From assembly GCA_963576725.1 (NCBI GenBank), contig OY755238.1:28229201-28293200 (forward strand): DNA of 64,000 bases. The letters run 5' to 3'. A program made the position numbers and the translations under genes. This DNA comes from Azorinus chamasolen. Taxonomy: Eukaryota > Mollusca > Bivalvia > Cardiida > Solecurtidae. This document shows, piece after piece, positions 1-10,267 of the stretch (positions are counted from its first letter, which is position 1; every line of letters starts with the position of its first letter). The notes below the pieces were generated by a model. That model was not told where the DNA came from, made no database searches, and worked only from the letters and a program-made list of their open reading frames with translations.

Positions 1-421
1 AATTGATTCTGCTGTCTGATAGTAAGGGTAGAGATCATTTCTAGATCATCGGGTGGCACGTTGACAGAAGGGTATTAGTGGTTTCGTAGGAATATTGACA
101 GGTTGTTACAATGTCATGGCAGTTTCACAATGCATATATGGCTTAGAACTTGCGATTTGACCAGGGCTTTATCATTGCGACACAGATTAGATGATTAAAG
201 TTTTGGGCAGGTGAAGAATGACATTGAGAGTTTTTGTAAATTTGCTGCAAATTATCATCAAATCAGACCATTTTTAGTGGAAGTTCCACCGTATTATGTA
301 GTAATGGTTTCATTCCAAGAGTTTACTAATACCGACTGACCTTCATCAGCAATATTTACTCCTTTCAGAAAGGATCAATTTAATCATCGACTTCATAGCG
401 CAAATCACCAAAGTATAGAAA

Positions 422-522
422 AAATATTCTGAAAATGTGAGATCCTTCGAAAGCAAAAGTAGCAATGCTAAAAGTGAAAATTGCAGACTCGGTTTTGTTG
501 AGTCTGTTCATGAGTAGTAATA
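422..522 (+). repeat. Partial copy of the repeat that flanks the kinase cassette
   Basis: Reads ATATTCTGAAAATG, then the TTGCAGACTCGG hairpin block closed by GAGTCTG, and stops at GAGTAGTAAT. This matches the first third of the repeats at 31370-31935 and 35571-36222. It ends at nearly the same point as the partial copy at 36121-36222. Confidence 0.7.
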
Positions 523-1294
523 AATGACTGGCCGTTTAGGAAAGGTTCAACTAAATTCAAAATGGAATGGCATATTAATGTTTAAAACTTTCCCTTATAT
601 AAACGCCTTTTCACGCCAAGGCAAAGAGAGCATAGCCAGGTTAGACAGCTCATATAGGAGCCGTCTGCTCATTGTAGCATACCCAGGTTAGACAATTCAT
701 GTAGAAGTTGTCTGCTCATTGTAGATTCCGTTTTACGAAAGGTTGTACGACTCGAATTGTCATAAGTTCTAACATACGACGATGCCAAGTTGCGACCCTA
801 ACCCTAACCAGTCATATGTTAGTCGGAGCCGACTGTTCTGGGTCTGCTCTGTTTTCCTAGGCGTACTTTATGGAGTAACGTATAAACAAACCTTGCAGTA
901 CATGTTCATGTATCAGCAAACAACTCGCTTTACCCGGGAACATTAATGTTAAACGTTTTAACCTTTACATCATAGTCATACATATATTAAAATTATCGAT
1001 TATGAATATTTATTAATTCAATTCCTTGCGATAAAATGTTAAATAAGACAATTGGTTGCCTTGGCAAAGAGTAAAATCATATACGTAGGCTAACATATTA
1101 GGAATCAGTGTAGCTTCTGATCAGACAGCTCCAACAGAAGCATTCTGACCTGGGTATACTCTGTTTGTATGGACGTGAAGGGTGGGGTTACAAATTTAAT
1201 GCAAGCGATTTTCAACTAAGAAAAATAAGAGTGCCACTTCGTTTGGGTCCTGATCAAATACCGAGCTAGTTAGGGACGAGCTATTGGCAGCATT
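523..1294. other. Region of decayed hairpin MITEs, no gene seen
   Basis: Holds remnants of the CAGACAGCTCC...GAGCTGTCTG hairpins (about 630-730 and 1115-1150) and a CCCTAACCCTAACC trace near 795. The missing 5' exons of gene 1 were looked for here and not found. Confidence 0.4.
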
Positions 1295-1298
1295 TTAA

Positions 1299-1523
1299 CT
1301 CTTTACTCTATGTGCATTCATGTAAGAAATAATGACACCATGCATATTAATTATATTTTTATAACAGCACGTGAAAACAGGAAATTTGGGGCATTGCGTA
1401 AACTGGAGCATATTACCGGTATAAGCAAACAGAACAGATCCTGATAATACGACTTCTATAAGATCTGGGTCTACTCTGGGTCTACGCTGGGTCTGCTCTG
1501 TATACAAAGGCGTATATATGGTG
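1299..1523. mobile_element. TTAA-flanked hairpin MITE
   Basis: Begins after TTAA with CTCTTTACTCTATG and ends before TTAA. It contains the ATTCATGTAAGAAATAATGAC block and a decayed CAGATCCTGAT hairpin. It ends 60 bases before a gene 1 exon. Confidence 0.55.
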
Positions 1524-1587
1524 TTAAGTTAATGCAATGCTTGTTATGTGATTGAAACCACATACCGATTCGTTTTACCTACTTCAG

Positions 1588-1796
1588 GGGTATTGGACCT
1601 GAACAAAGTGAAAACCGACTGGGGCGTAGACAATGTGTTCAAAACCATCGTCCTGGTTTGCGAGTGGCTCAACCGAGACGAACACGTCCAGGTGAACGGG
1701 CTCTACGTGTTCGGCGACATGTCGAATATGTCCTTCGGCCACGTCACTAGTCTCTGGAATACCGATAACTGCAAACGAATCATGCAGTTTTATCAA
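1588..1796 (+). CDS. Gene 1 exon (equivalent of exon 5)
   Basis: 209 bases, starting in phase 1 after ACTTCAG and ending CAA before GTGAGC. It encodes GVLDLNKVKTDWGVDNVFK through MQFYQ, the first half of the lipid-binding fold. The donor has CAA where gene 2 has CAG. Confidence 0.9.
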
Positions 1797-4700
1797 GTGA
1801 GCTTGACTTCATTGACCTCTAGCACCTCATGGACGAGTTCGTGATTACCTTTGCAGACAGTTTGGACCCAGATTAGACGGCTTCTCATCAGGATCCAAAC
1901 AGTTTGACACTAGTAATAATATCCATTTTGAAAGGAAAGTTCGAATTCAAGAATTTTTACTATTGATCGATAATTACACAACAGGTTACAAGGTTAGGGT
2001 TTTCACATGTAGTTACATTGTATTCAGTGTTGATACAGTCCAGTTACCGCGTTACAAGGTTAGGGTTTTCACATTTAGTTACATTGTAGCTAGTGTTGAT
2101 ACAGTCCAGTTACCGTGTTACAAGGTTAGGGTTTTCACATTTAGTTACATTGTAATCAGTGTTGACTCAGTCTACTTACCGCGTTAACACCCCCCCCCCC
2201 CCCAAATGCTGGTTTTGGTTAATTTCATTTGTGTGCATTTAGGGTAACTTTCACAGCTGTTGGCAATAGCTCGTGGCTCGTATATGAACGGCCCATAATG
2301 GACGAACTGTTGCTAATAGTTACTAGCGTTATCCTTAACATTATCCCAATCGTATGCATGCCTACAGGTATATGTAGAAACAAATCGTACACCCCAGCCC
2401 ACCCACCAAGCCCTCCCCCACTCCAACCCATCCACCACAAGCATACATGTTCAGTGCTCCATCCCGACAACGACCCTCCCAATAACGATTCCCTCCTTAC
2501 AACAACGCATGTCACTGTTTCCGAAACAACATGGCTCTAGAAACAACATTTTTCTATCGTATTTTCTTTATGCCTCCATCAAACCCTATGTTGTGACCAC
2601 TCTTTAGAATCGTCACTTTTTGACGATTCTAAAGAGTGGTCACAACATAGGGTTTGATTGAGGAATAACTGTTTTAGTTCTCGAAATACACCATATCTGG
2701 GGATCTGCAAACAAGCTAATTATGTTTGATTTTCCCTCCCGATAACAACTCCCTCTGAACAACATATACATTATTCGTATCCCAAAGGGTGTCGTTGTAG
2801 AGAGGGAGCGCTGTACTTTAGGGACATGATTTCGTGTGATATGCTGATGCATGTGTATTGTTTCCTTTTGTTTGCAGAATTCCTTGCCTTGCAGAATGAA
2901 GGGGCTTCATTTATACAACGAACCTACATTCTTCGACGCTGCGTTTGCATTTTTCAAACCAGTCATGAAGCAAAAAATAAAAGACAGAGTGAGTTTTTAA
3001 TAATAACCATGCACTAACGTTTTCTTATTCTTAGGTTGAATAAAACTAGCTAGTCGTATAGATCCAGATGATACTGTCAGTAACTCATCAGTCTCCACAT
3101 ACAGTAAAACCTCTCTAAAGAGACTACCAAACCAGTACAACAGAACCCCCCTAATGCGACCACTAAATGAATAGACATAGGTGTCTTTATAAGCAGGTGG
3201 TTGCTTAATACAGGACAAAAGTAATGCAGAAAGCTCCATTACTTTTATCCTGCATTAAGCTATCACCTGTATCTAGCACCTAGAATAATAGCTCCTTTTG
3301 GTGGTCGCATTAGCGGGATTTTACTATATAATCCACCCAGCACGACCCACATACAGTAAAACCTCTCTAAAGAGACCTCATCAGGATCCACATACAGTAA
3401 AACCTCTCTAAAGAGACCACCAAAACCAGTATAATCAACTCGTCAGGATCTACATACAGGAAACCCTCTCTAAAGAGACCACCAAAACAGTATATTCAAC
3501 TCATCAGTGTCCACATACAGTAATACCTCTCTAAAGAGACCACCAAAACAAGTATAATCAACTCGTCAGTGTCCACATACAGTAACACCTCTCTAAAGAG
3601 ACCACCGAAACAAGTATAATCAACTCGTCAGGATCCACATACAGTAAAACTTCTCCAAAGAGACCACCAATACAGTATCATTTGGGTCTTACATGCTTTT
3701 ACCATGTCGAATATTCCTGGCAAAAAAAAAAGAATGACGTCAAGGATATTTAATGGCAGATTTTTTTTATAAAAATATACATACCAGTGACTATTTCGTA
3801 ATAGTATACCTTATTCAAATACGCTCCTTCTTTACTTATGTAAACTGTACCGGTCACTAAATTACGATAGTGCCCGCTGGAACATTATAGTGCCCGCTAC
3901 GCTCGGTAAGTTCCGGTAGTTTCCGCGCACACGGAAACGCACATACCGGTAAATGAATTGTATAAATAGTATACCTTATCCCAGAGACATATAAATACAT
4001 ATACATATGGCTCTACCTATCCACATACGCTCCTTTTTTACTTATGTTAAACGTACCGATCCCTAAATTGCAACTGTGCCCACTGGGACACTATATATGG
4101 ACCGCTGCGCTCGGTAATTTCCGGTGCTCGGTAATTTCCGCGCATACGGAAACGCACGTTGCTGTATTACGTCATTCTAAATTATATATTAATTAATACA
4201 TTAATACTTGAATAGCATGATCTAATATTTCGATCACTAAGGGTCCTTTCAAAGATTATCGTGTCGAAATACACGTCACATTCTTATTACATGCATTCAG
4301 CTACAAAGAAAATAATGTTGATCCAGCGTCGTGGTGTTTTTACAGATGTCATGACGTCATCAAATGACGTCATTACCGCAACGACATCATGCATTTTTTA
4401 GCGCATTATCCTCCTTGATGTTAAGTACTGCCAAATGGTCTGTAAGTTCTCCATATCCAATCAGTTTGATGGATCTGTCTTTCAATTCTATATGCATTGA
4501 ACATCATCGGTTTCAAAACTATAAATCTAACATCATCACTGCTATGACCACCGACTCCAGTGATGAGTTAGCTACCCGAACACGCTCTAGATTGAAAAGA
4601 TAGATCTACTGGGTTTTGCACATTTCAATCCAAGAAATGTATTTAAACAATGCATTTTCGAAAATAAATTCTGTGTAAAATAATGATTATTATTCAGCTT

Positions 4701-7700
4701 GAATAAATTGATACTAAAATGTTTTTTAACTTTAGTAAAGGAAATAGATCTAATTGTAATTTGATTTGCAGATTAATACGGCTGAAGGAAAAACTTATTA
4801 AACTGAGGTAATCACGGAGCGACACAGAACTGCTAAAATACTTACGTGAACAAAGGAATGCGGTATACTATAAGAAATAGTACAGCCCACTTCGGGCCTA
4901 ATTGCATTATAGTGACCTACCAGTCAGCCCGAAAATAGTTTAAGGCCCTCAGCCTTCGGCTTCGGGCCTTAAACTATTTTCGGGCTGACTGGTAGGCTAC
5001 TATAATGCAATAAGGCCCTCAGTGGGCTGTACTATTTCTTATTTAGTATAAACTGTATAGTCAGATCTATTATAATTTATAAGCAAACAGAGCAGACCAT
5101 GATCATACGGTTCCAAATTAAAGCAGTTTGATATGGGTCTACTCCGTTGGCAAAGGTATGAAAACGCGTTTATATGAGGGAACGGTATAATGCGAGAGCA
5201 GAGTTATGGAGGAAGCTCATATATGAACCGTAAGCATTACTTTCATCCTGCATTAAGCAAACACATGATCTTAAAGACACCAGTGATTATTCATTAAATA
5301 GTTGTTTTAACGTGGTTCTACTGCAGTTTGATTCTCTGAAATTTCACAATAGTACGGAGCATACATTTTTTCAGACACAAGTTGTTAAACCATCCCGCAT
5401 AGACCCAGCCTCTTTAAATGAATCCAATGAAAATGGGAGCATTTGCTAGGAAAAATAGAATTGTGTAGATTTTAAAGCATTGTGATATATAGAGCATTTG
5501 CTCTTATGCAGCAAATGCTCTCCTTATTATGTTTCAAAACGCGACTTGAAGTGACTTAAAAAGTGTCAATATGGGGCAGTGGGCTAATGTTGACGTTTAC
5601 CCTACGGATCAAGCAGTCTACAAACGTGGTGATAAATTTTAAATATCTATGATATGGCGGCAAGACTTGGTTTACATTGCTTGCACAACCCCGAATACAT
5701 TTTTTTGAAAAGAACCCAACCTCACAACAACCTAATCCAATCAAGTTTTTGAATCACATTAAGGTTTTTAATTACACCTAACTACTTAAATTACTGAAAA
5801 GACATGCAATATATACGGTGGATCCTGTCTTAAGCGACCTTATATTGATTGGACACAGGAACTTAAAAAAAAGTTATTGCTTAATTCAGGGCAAACGTAA
5901 AACAGAAAGCTCATATAGGAGCAAACTCTTAACAAGACATCTTTTTAATAGTAGCTTAACCCATTCCCTCATATTGACACCTGTTGACGCCTCTGTAAAA
6001 GTCACTTTGTGAAACCATTGTGATAAATAGAGCATTTGCTCCTATAGGAGCAAGTGCTCTATTTATCACAATGGTTTCAAACTACGAAATTCTAAAATTT
6101 TCTGTTCTCTGGTTAATGCTCCTTTTATTCAAAGAGGTTGTATCTAAAACAGCCTATGAGGTAATGGGTTAAGACAGGTTCTACTCTTCGGCGCCAAAGT
6201 TCTAATATTTCGTCTGCAATCCAGTATTTGTTAAATCATTCCGTCCAATAAGGAAATGAGATAAATAAATGCAAATTTCAAAGGAATAAAGCACAGATAT
6301 AGAACGATAGATTGAGACAAAAAGTGAAGTCCCTGATCAGACGCCGCCTTGAAAAGGCGGCATCTGACCTGGGACTGCACTATTTGTCGTGGTGCATTTA
6401 TTCACCATTGGCGGTGAAAGGGTTAAAGAGTTTTATCACAACTCCTAGTGCTTTGATATATTCCAATCCGGTCTAAAGGTTACATCTCTCTTTTTTCCAG
6501 ATGCATCTACATGCAAAAAGTATGACTCGCGTATATAAGGAACTCGACATGTCGGTGTTGCCCGACGAATATCTTCCCGACGAGTATGAAGGTCCGAGAG
6601 TCGGCTCGTATCAGCAGATCGTCGGTAGGTTTTCTCTCACATCAATCCTTTTATTCCCATTATAATGTCAAAAGCATATAGCGTAACTCTTGTCAGTCTG
6701 AACGTCTGTGGTGCATATGCTCGTATGTATATATATGTTCGTAAAGTGCCAATTTTGGTTTTGTGTCAGAACTATTGTATTCGTGCCTTATTTCTAGAAT
6801 AGTGCAAAAGAAATTCTTACAATAATACAATCGGGGTTGTCGTGTGCAAGACATATGTCGCTAGTTCAAATGTCAAGGTTATCTTTACGTTTATACAGTT
6901 GGCGTTTCTAAATTCCTTTTTATACGAGTATATCACTGTTCCACAAGTTAGAATCCAGGGTAGACTGTAGTAATAAGTGGTTATTCCAACGTTGATCGGA
7001 ATGCCGTCGCATCTGAATAACCAATAATTTTGCTAAATATTTCGCCCATTTACTTCCATATTACATGTACAACAGTAACATGTATTTATTGTAAACTCGT
7101 CCAAATTTTATTTGGAACTAATCCATGTTTCAGTGTGAGGGACAGCCTGAATTAAAGTATAAAATCACTATCATCGATTGGTCCAGTAAACAGTACAGCT
7201 CCTGATCCGAGGGCTCCTCCTGAAACCATCTGATCTGGATGAACACTGTTTGTGTATGTCTTATTTATGGGACAACAGGGACTGTAAAATCATTATTATA
7301 TAATTTCATAAGTAAACAGAGCATACTCTGATCTACATTAGACGTCACTCTGACCCGGGTTTACTCTGTTTGCAAAGACGTACACTACATTGTTATGACG
7401 TAAAGGCTAAAAATGTTTGTGTTGTCCAAAGAATTTAAAGTCGATCTTTAAAACATTCAATGCAATCGGTCTTTGAAGTTTAAAGTATGTAAACGAATAT
7501 GTACGGTAAAACCATTTGAAATCAGCCGTTGTCTGAGCAAATTGATCTTTTGCCATTCAAACAATGTAGACCTTAGGCAAATAACACGATGAGACGTAAG
7601 AATCTGAAATGAAAGTTGGACGCCAATTTCTTACGTCTTAAGTATCTAAATAACATAATTTTTATTTTATCTTATGCAGATGCTATGATAGCTGATCTAA

Positions 7701-7822
7701 TGAAACCAGAATTCCGGAAGTACATAAAAGAAATCTCCGACCCAAAGTACGGCGTTGATCTTAGTCTCAAACCTGGTGCTGATGTACCTGAAGCGTCTTT
7801 TCGTAAACTGAACGTGGACTGA
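1588..7822 (+). CDS. Gene 1: alpha-tocopherol-transfer-protein-like CRAL-TRIO protein, 3' part (four exons)
   Basis: Coding exons 1588-1796, 2878-2988, 6501-6624 and 7680-7822 join in frame into about 194 codons plus TGA. Every acceptor is AG and every donor GT, with phases identical to gene 2. The product covers the middle and end of a CRAL-TRIO lipid-binding domain: VQVNG then a strand-helix segment, the family-typical YNEPTFFD, basic KQKIKDR then MHLH, and LPDEYLPDEYEGP where the family usually has LPxEYGG. CRAL-TRIO proteins are cytosolic carriers that hold a hydrophobic ligand (tocopherol, retinoid, phosphoinositide) and release it at membranes; the ligand here is unknown. The 5' exons, including the RFVRARKF region, are not in 1-1587 and must lie off the window. 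AATAAA follows the stop by 36 bases. No disabling change is seen. It faces gene 2 tail to tail. Confidence 0.88.
1983..2187. repeat. 67-bp minisatellite, three copies
   Basis: Unit begins GTTACAAGGTTAGGGTTTTC and ends CAGTTACCGC. It lies in a gene 1 intron, open in one frame only because the unit lacks stops. A C15 tract follows at 2189. Confidence 0.85.
2571..2822 (-). mobile_element. Palindrome-bearing MITE, copy in gene 1 intron
   Basis: A perfect 37-base inverted repeat (2579-2615 and 2621-2657, 5-base loop) starts TCAAACCCTATGTTGTGACC. The rest, to about 2822, is the reverse complement of 21017-21180 and ends in CGACACCCTTTGGG-type sequence. The element is 56 bases from the next exon. 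Confidence 0.8.
2878..2988 (+). CDS. Gene 1 exon (equivalent of exon 6)
   Basis: 111 bases, phase 0 at both ends, after TTTGCAG and before GTGAGT. It encodes 37 residues from NSLPCRMKG to KQKIKDR with the family hallmark NEP. The basic residues here correspond to the phosphoinositide-contacting patch known in alpha-TTP. Confidence 0.92.
3102..3326. mobile_element. pogo/Tigger-like MITE with TA flanks
   Basis: Starts CAGTAAAACCTCTC after TA and ends in the complementary AGCGGGATTTTACTA before TA. A central inverted repeat carries GCAGGTGGTTGCTTAAT. The TIR sequence and TA duplication fit pogo/Tigger non-autonomous elements. Confidence 0.7.
3345..3690. repeat. Minisatellite made from a Tigger-like MITE end
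   Basis: About six units of 50-62 bases, each containing ACATACAGTAAAACCTCTCT, then AAAGAGACCACC and CAACTCGTCAGGATCC. The unit is the outer end of the neighbouring MITE plus short flanking sequence. Confidence 0.75.
3790..4190. repeat. Two diverged copies of a 160-170-base block
   Basis: Copies at about 3820-3955 and 4025-4160 share CTTATGTWAAMTGTACCG, AGTGCCCGCTGG, GCTCGGTAA, TTTCCGCGCA and ACGGAAACGCAC. Function unknown; gene 1 intron. Confidence 0.6.
4352..4372. promoter_or_regulatory. Two perfect CRE-type sites
   Basis: TGACGTCA occurs at 4352-4359 and 4365-4372, inside a gene 1 intron. This matches the consensus for CREB/ATF factors. No other regulatory context is visible. Confidence 0.25.
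4864..5050. mobile_element. Long near-perfect palindrome
   Basis: Arms of about 90 bases: TATACTATAAGAAATAGTAC at the left and its near-complement at the right, with CCAGTCAGCCCGAAAATAG inside. The outer ends suggest a hairpin MITE, but no target duplication was resolved. Confidence 0.65.
5051..5955. other. Gene 1 intron with decayed MITEs
   Basis: Contains a broken TTAA-type hairpin (about 5060-5180), half of a GAGCATTTGCTC hairpin (5480-5525) and a Tigger-like fragment near 5815. No coding signal seen. Confidence 0.4.
5960..6168. mobile_element. TTAA-flanked hairpin MITE, AACCATTGTGATAAATAG family
   Basis: TTAA at 5956-5959 and 6169-6172. Ends are CCCATTCCCTCAT and ATGAGGTAATGGG. A central inverted repeat (6012-6080) runs GAAACCATTGTGATAAATAG to its complement. 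TTAA duplication plus CCC...GGG ends is the piggyBac signature. Confidence 0.8.
6173..6422. mobile_element. TTAA-type hairpin MITE, second family
   Basis: Ends GGCGGTGAAAGGG before TTAA (6423-6426) and carries the hairpin CTGATCAGACGCCGCC...GGCGGCATCTGACCT. The left end is less clear. A related copy is at about 14130-14312. It ends 75 bases before a gene 1 exon. Confidence 0.55.
6501..6624 (+). CDS. Gene 1 exon (equivalent of exon 7)
   Basis: 124 bases after TTTTTTCCAG and before GTAGGT. It encodes MHLHAKSMTRVYKELDMSV, LPDEYLPDEYEGP and GSYQQIV, the C-terminal edge of the CRAL-TRIO domain. Confidence 0.92.
6625..7679. other. Gene 1 last intron
   Basis: AT-rich; contains remnants of two CTGATCTGG hairpin MITEs (about 7195-7260 and 7305-7380). 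Nothing else recognised. Confidence 0.4.
7680..7822 (+). CDS. Gene 1 last coding exon (equivalent of exon 8)
   Basis: 143 bases after CTTATGCAG, ending in TGA. It encodes the C-terminal tail from DAMIADLMKPEF to FRKLNVD. Three bases shorter than the gene 2 exon (one codon missing in the GAD/SADD stretch). Confidence 0.92.
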
Positions 7823-7857
7823 CATATAGAAAACAGTAAAAGGTCATTAATTTATTG

Positions 7858-7863
7858 AATAAA
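7858..7863 (+). promoter_or_regulatory. Poly(A) signal of gene 1
   Basis: AATAAA lies 36 bases past the gene 1 stop codon. It is the first canonical signal downstream on the sense strand. Confidence 0.55.
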
Positions 7864-7939
7864 ATCATTCCACAAAGGGAATTTCATAAATTATATAATA
7901 TGTATTAAGCTTTAATTCTAGTTTTTCGACTCTACTGGA

Positions 7940-8905
7940 ACAAGAGATGTTTGTAAACATGCATACCCCCAGACCCCCTGACCTTTGATCAAGTGACCTC
8001 AAATATAGAGGTCATCTATCTAATGGTTATGACTAATCAACACGGCAACTTTGAAGATCCTAAGCCAAACCGCTGATCATTTATTCATCTTAAACATTTC
8101 ACACGTTAAGGTCATGGGTTGGTGACCTTGACCTTTGATCTAGTGACCTCAACAACTATAGGGGTCATCCAGTGGTCACGACCAACCACCCCAGCAAGTT
8201 TGAAGAATCCGAACCAAACCATTGAGCAGTTATTAATCTGAAACCATTTCATCAGTTAAGGTCATGGTGACCTTGGCCTTTGACCTAGTGACCTAAAAAC
8301 AATAGGGGTCATCTAGTTGTCATGCCCAACCACCACAGCAAGTTTGAAGATCCTAAGTCAAACCCTTGAGCAGTTATGGATTGGAAACCATTTCACCAGT
8401 TAAGGTCATGGTGACCTTGACCTTTGACCTAGTGACCTCAAAAACAATACGGCAATCTAGTGGTCATGACCAACCACCACAGCAAGTTTGAAGATCCTAA
8501 GCCAAACCTTGAGCAGTTATTGATCGGAAACCATTTCACCAGTCAAGGTCATGGTGACTTTGACCTTTGACCTAGTGACCTCAAAAATACTAGAAGCCAT
8601 TTAATGGTCATGACCAACCACCTAAGCAAGTTTGAAGATCCTAAGCCAAACCCTTGAGCAGTTATTGATCGGAAACCATTTAAACAGTTAAGGTCATGGT
8701 GACCTTGACCTTTGACCTAGTGACCTCAAAAATACAATAGGGGTCATCTAGTTGTCATGACCAACCACCACAGCAAGTTTGAAGATTCTACGCCAAGTCG
8801 TTTAATAGTTATCATTCGGAAACCATCGATCTACCGACCGACCGACCGACCGACATGTGCAAAGCAATATACCCCAATTTTTTCAAAAAGGGGGGGGGTG
8901 TATAA
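7940..8905. mobile_element. Satellite-bearing element with nuclear-receptor half-site array
   Basis: Left end ACAAGAGATGT then ATACCCCCAG. About six monomers of 141-148 bases follow, each with AGTTTGAAGATCCTAAG and a block of TGACCT half-sites. A (GACC)n tract lies at 8829-8855. The right end pairs ACCCC with a G9 run and TGTATAATAAA. The element at 40697-42340 has the same left end and layout. Confidence 0.75.
8259..8723. promoter_or_regulatory. Repeated nuclear-receptor-type sites
   Basis: Perfect AGGTCATGGTGACCT (estrogen-response-element consensus, inverted half-sites with 3-base spacer) at 8259-8273, 8403-8417 and 8691-8705, with a one-base variant near 8547. Three of these four continue into further TGACCT half-sites that include TGACCTTTGACCT, a perfect DR1. 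Whether any receptor binds is unknown. Confidence 0.35.
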
Positions 8906-9179
8906 TAAAAACAATAAGAATACTTTACATTTTTATGTATTCAATTATTTGAAAAACGCACTGTAGGGTCGAAACACTAGAATTGGAGCTTGTTATATAT
9001 AGAGAGAAAAGGGGCTATTTAAATCGGTTGCTGCTTAAGATGATTCTGTCATACCCAATGTTTGCAAATAATTTGCAGACGAGCCGTCAAGTAACTCGGA
9101 TTCGTATACCGTTTTGATACTTTGATAATGATGTTCAAACAACAGTGAAGAAAACAAATCAATGGAAATTGGAACAGAC

Positions 9180-9818
9180 ACAATTTGCGGACGACAATAT
9201 GTTGTAGCGAAAGAGTTAAAGATCAAATCCGCTGTGTTATGTTTGATATTTGCGGACGATATATAATACGTTGAAGCGAAAGAGTTAAAGATCATCTCCG
9301 CTGTGTTATGTTTAATATTTGCGGACAGCAATACGTGGAAGCGAAAGAGTCAAAGATCATCTCCGCTGTGTTATGTTTAACATTTGCGGACGACAATACG
9401 TGGAAGCGAACGAGTTAGAGATCATCTCCGCTGTGTTATGTTTAACATACGTGGAAGCGGACGAGTTAGAGATCATCTCCGCTGTGTTATGTTTAACATA
9501 CTTGGAAGCGGACGAGTTAGAGATCATCTCCGCTGTGTTATGTTGACGACAATACGTGGAAGCGGACGAGTTAAATATAATCTCCGCTGTGTTATGTTGA
9601 CGACAATACGTGGAAGCGGACGAGTTAAAGATCATCTCCGCTGTGTTATGTTGACGACAATACGTGGAAGCGGACGAGTTAAATATCATCTCCGCTGTGT
9701 TATGTTGACGACAATACGTGGAAGCGGACGAGTTAAAGATCATCTCCGCTGTGTTATGTTGACGACAATACGTGGAAGCGGACGAGTTTGAGATCATCGC
9801 CGCTGTGTAATGTTTAAT
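9180..9818. repeat. 54-bp minisatellite, about ten units
   Basis: Later units are 54 bases and contain GTTGACGACAATACGTGG, AAGCGGACGAGTT and ATCTCCGCTGTGTTAT. Earlier units are longer (62-69). It is open in frames on both strands only because 54 is a multiple of 3. Located between genes 1 and 2. Confidence 0.85.
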
Positions 9819-10043
9819 GCTCTCCTGCTTGCATATTCATGTAAGAAAATAATGACATCAGCCATATTTAGTAGCTTAAGTTTTATGATGTCACATGCAC
9901 ACATGATGTTTTGGTAGAGTCAGATCTATTATAATCTAATAAGCAAACAGAACAGTGTCTAATCGGTTTGTAAAGAGCAGAGAAATCGTTGTTTATAGTA
10001 GGGAAAGCGGTAAACGACGCTTGCAATCCAAATAAAACAGTAA

Positions 10044-10263
10044 CTCATTCCCTCCTAGACTATTTTAGACCCAAACGCTTTGAATAAATCTACCGAAGAG
10101 GACAATTAACAATAGAAAAGGAGAATTTCAGAATTGTGTAGTTTTGAAACCATTGTGATAAATAGAGCATTTGCTCCATAGGAGCAAATGGTCCATTTAT
10201 CACAATGGTTTCAAAATGTGACTTTTACAGAGGCGCCAAAATGCGTTACTAGATGGGAATGTG
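10044..10263. mobile_element. TTAA-type MITE, AACCATTGTGATAAATAG family
   Basis: Left TTAA is mutated to GTAA; the right TTAA is at 10264-10267. The hairpin is at 10148-10214. Ends are CTCATTCCCTCCTAG and AGATGGGAATGTG. Confidence 0.65.
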
Positions 10264-10267
10264 TTAA

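Noticed and set aside
1..1587. Upstream exons of gene 1 (DGRR and RFVRARKF regions)
   Set aside because: Searched by eye in all plus frames; no such motif next to GT/AG signals was found.
9035..9797. Open frames on both strands with MIFNSSASTYCRQHNTAE repeats
   Set aside because: Both strands are open at once because the 54-base unit lacks stops in several frames, a repeat artefact.
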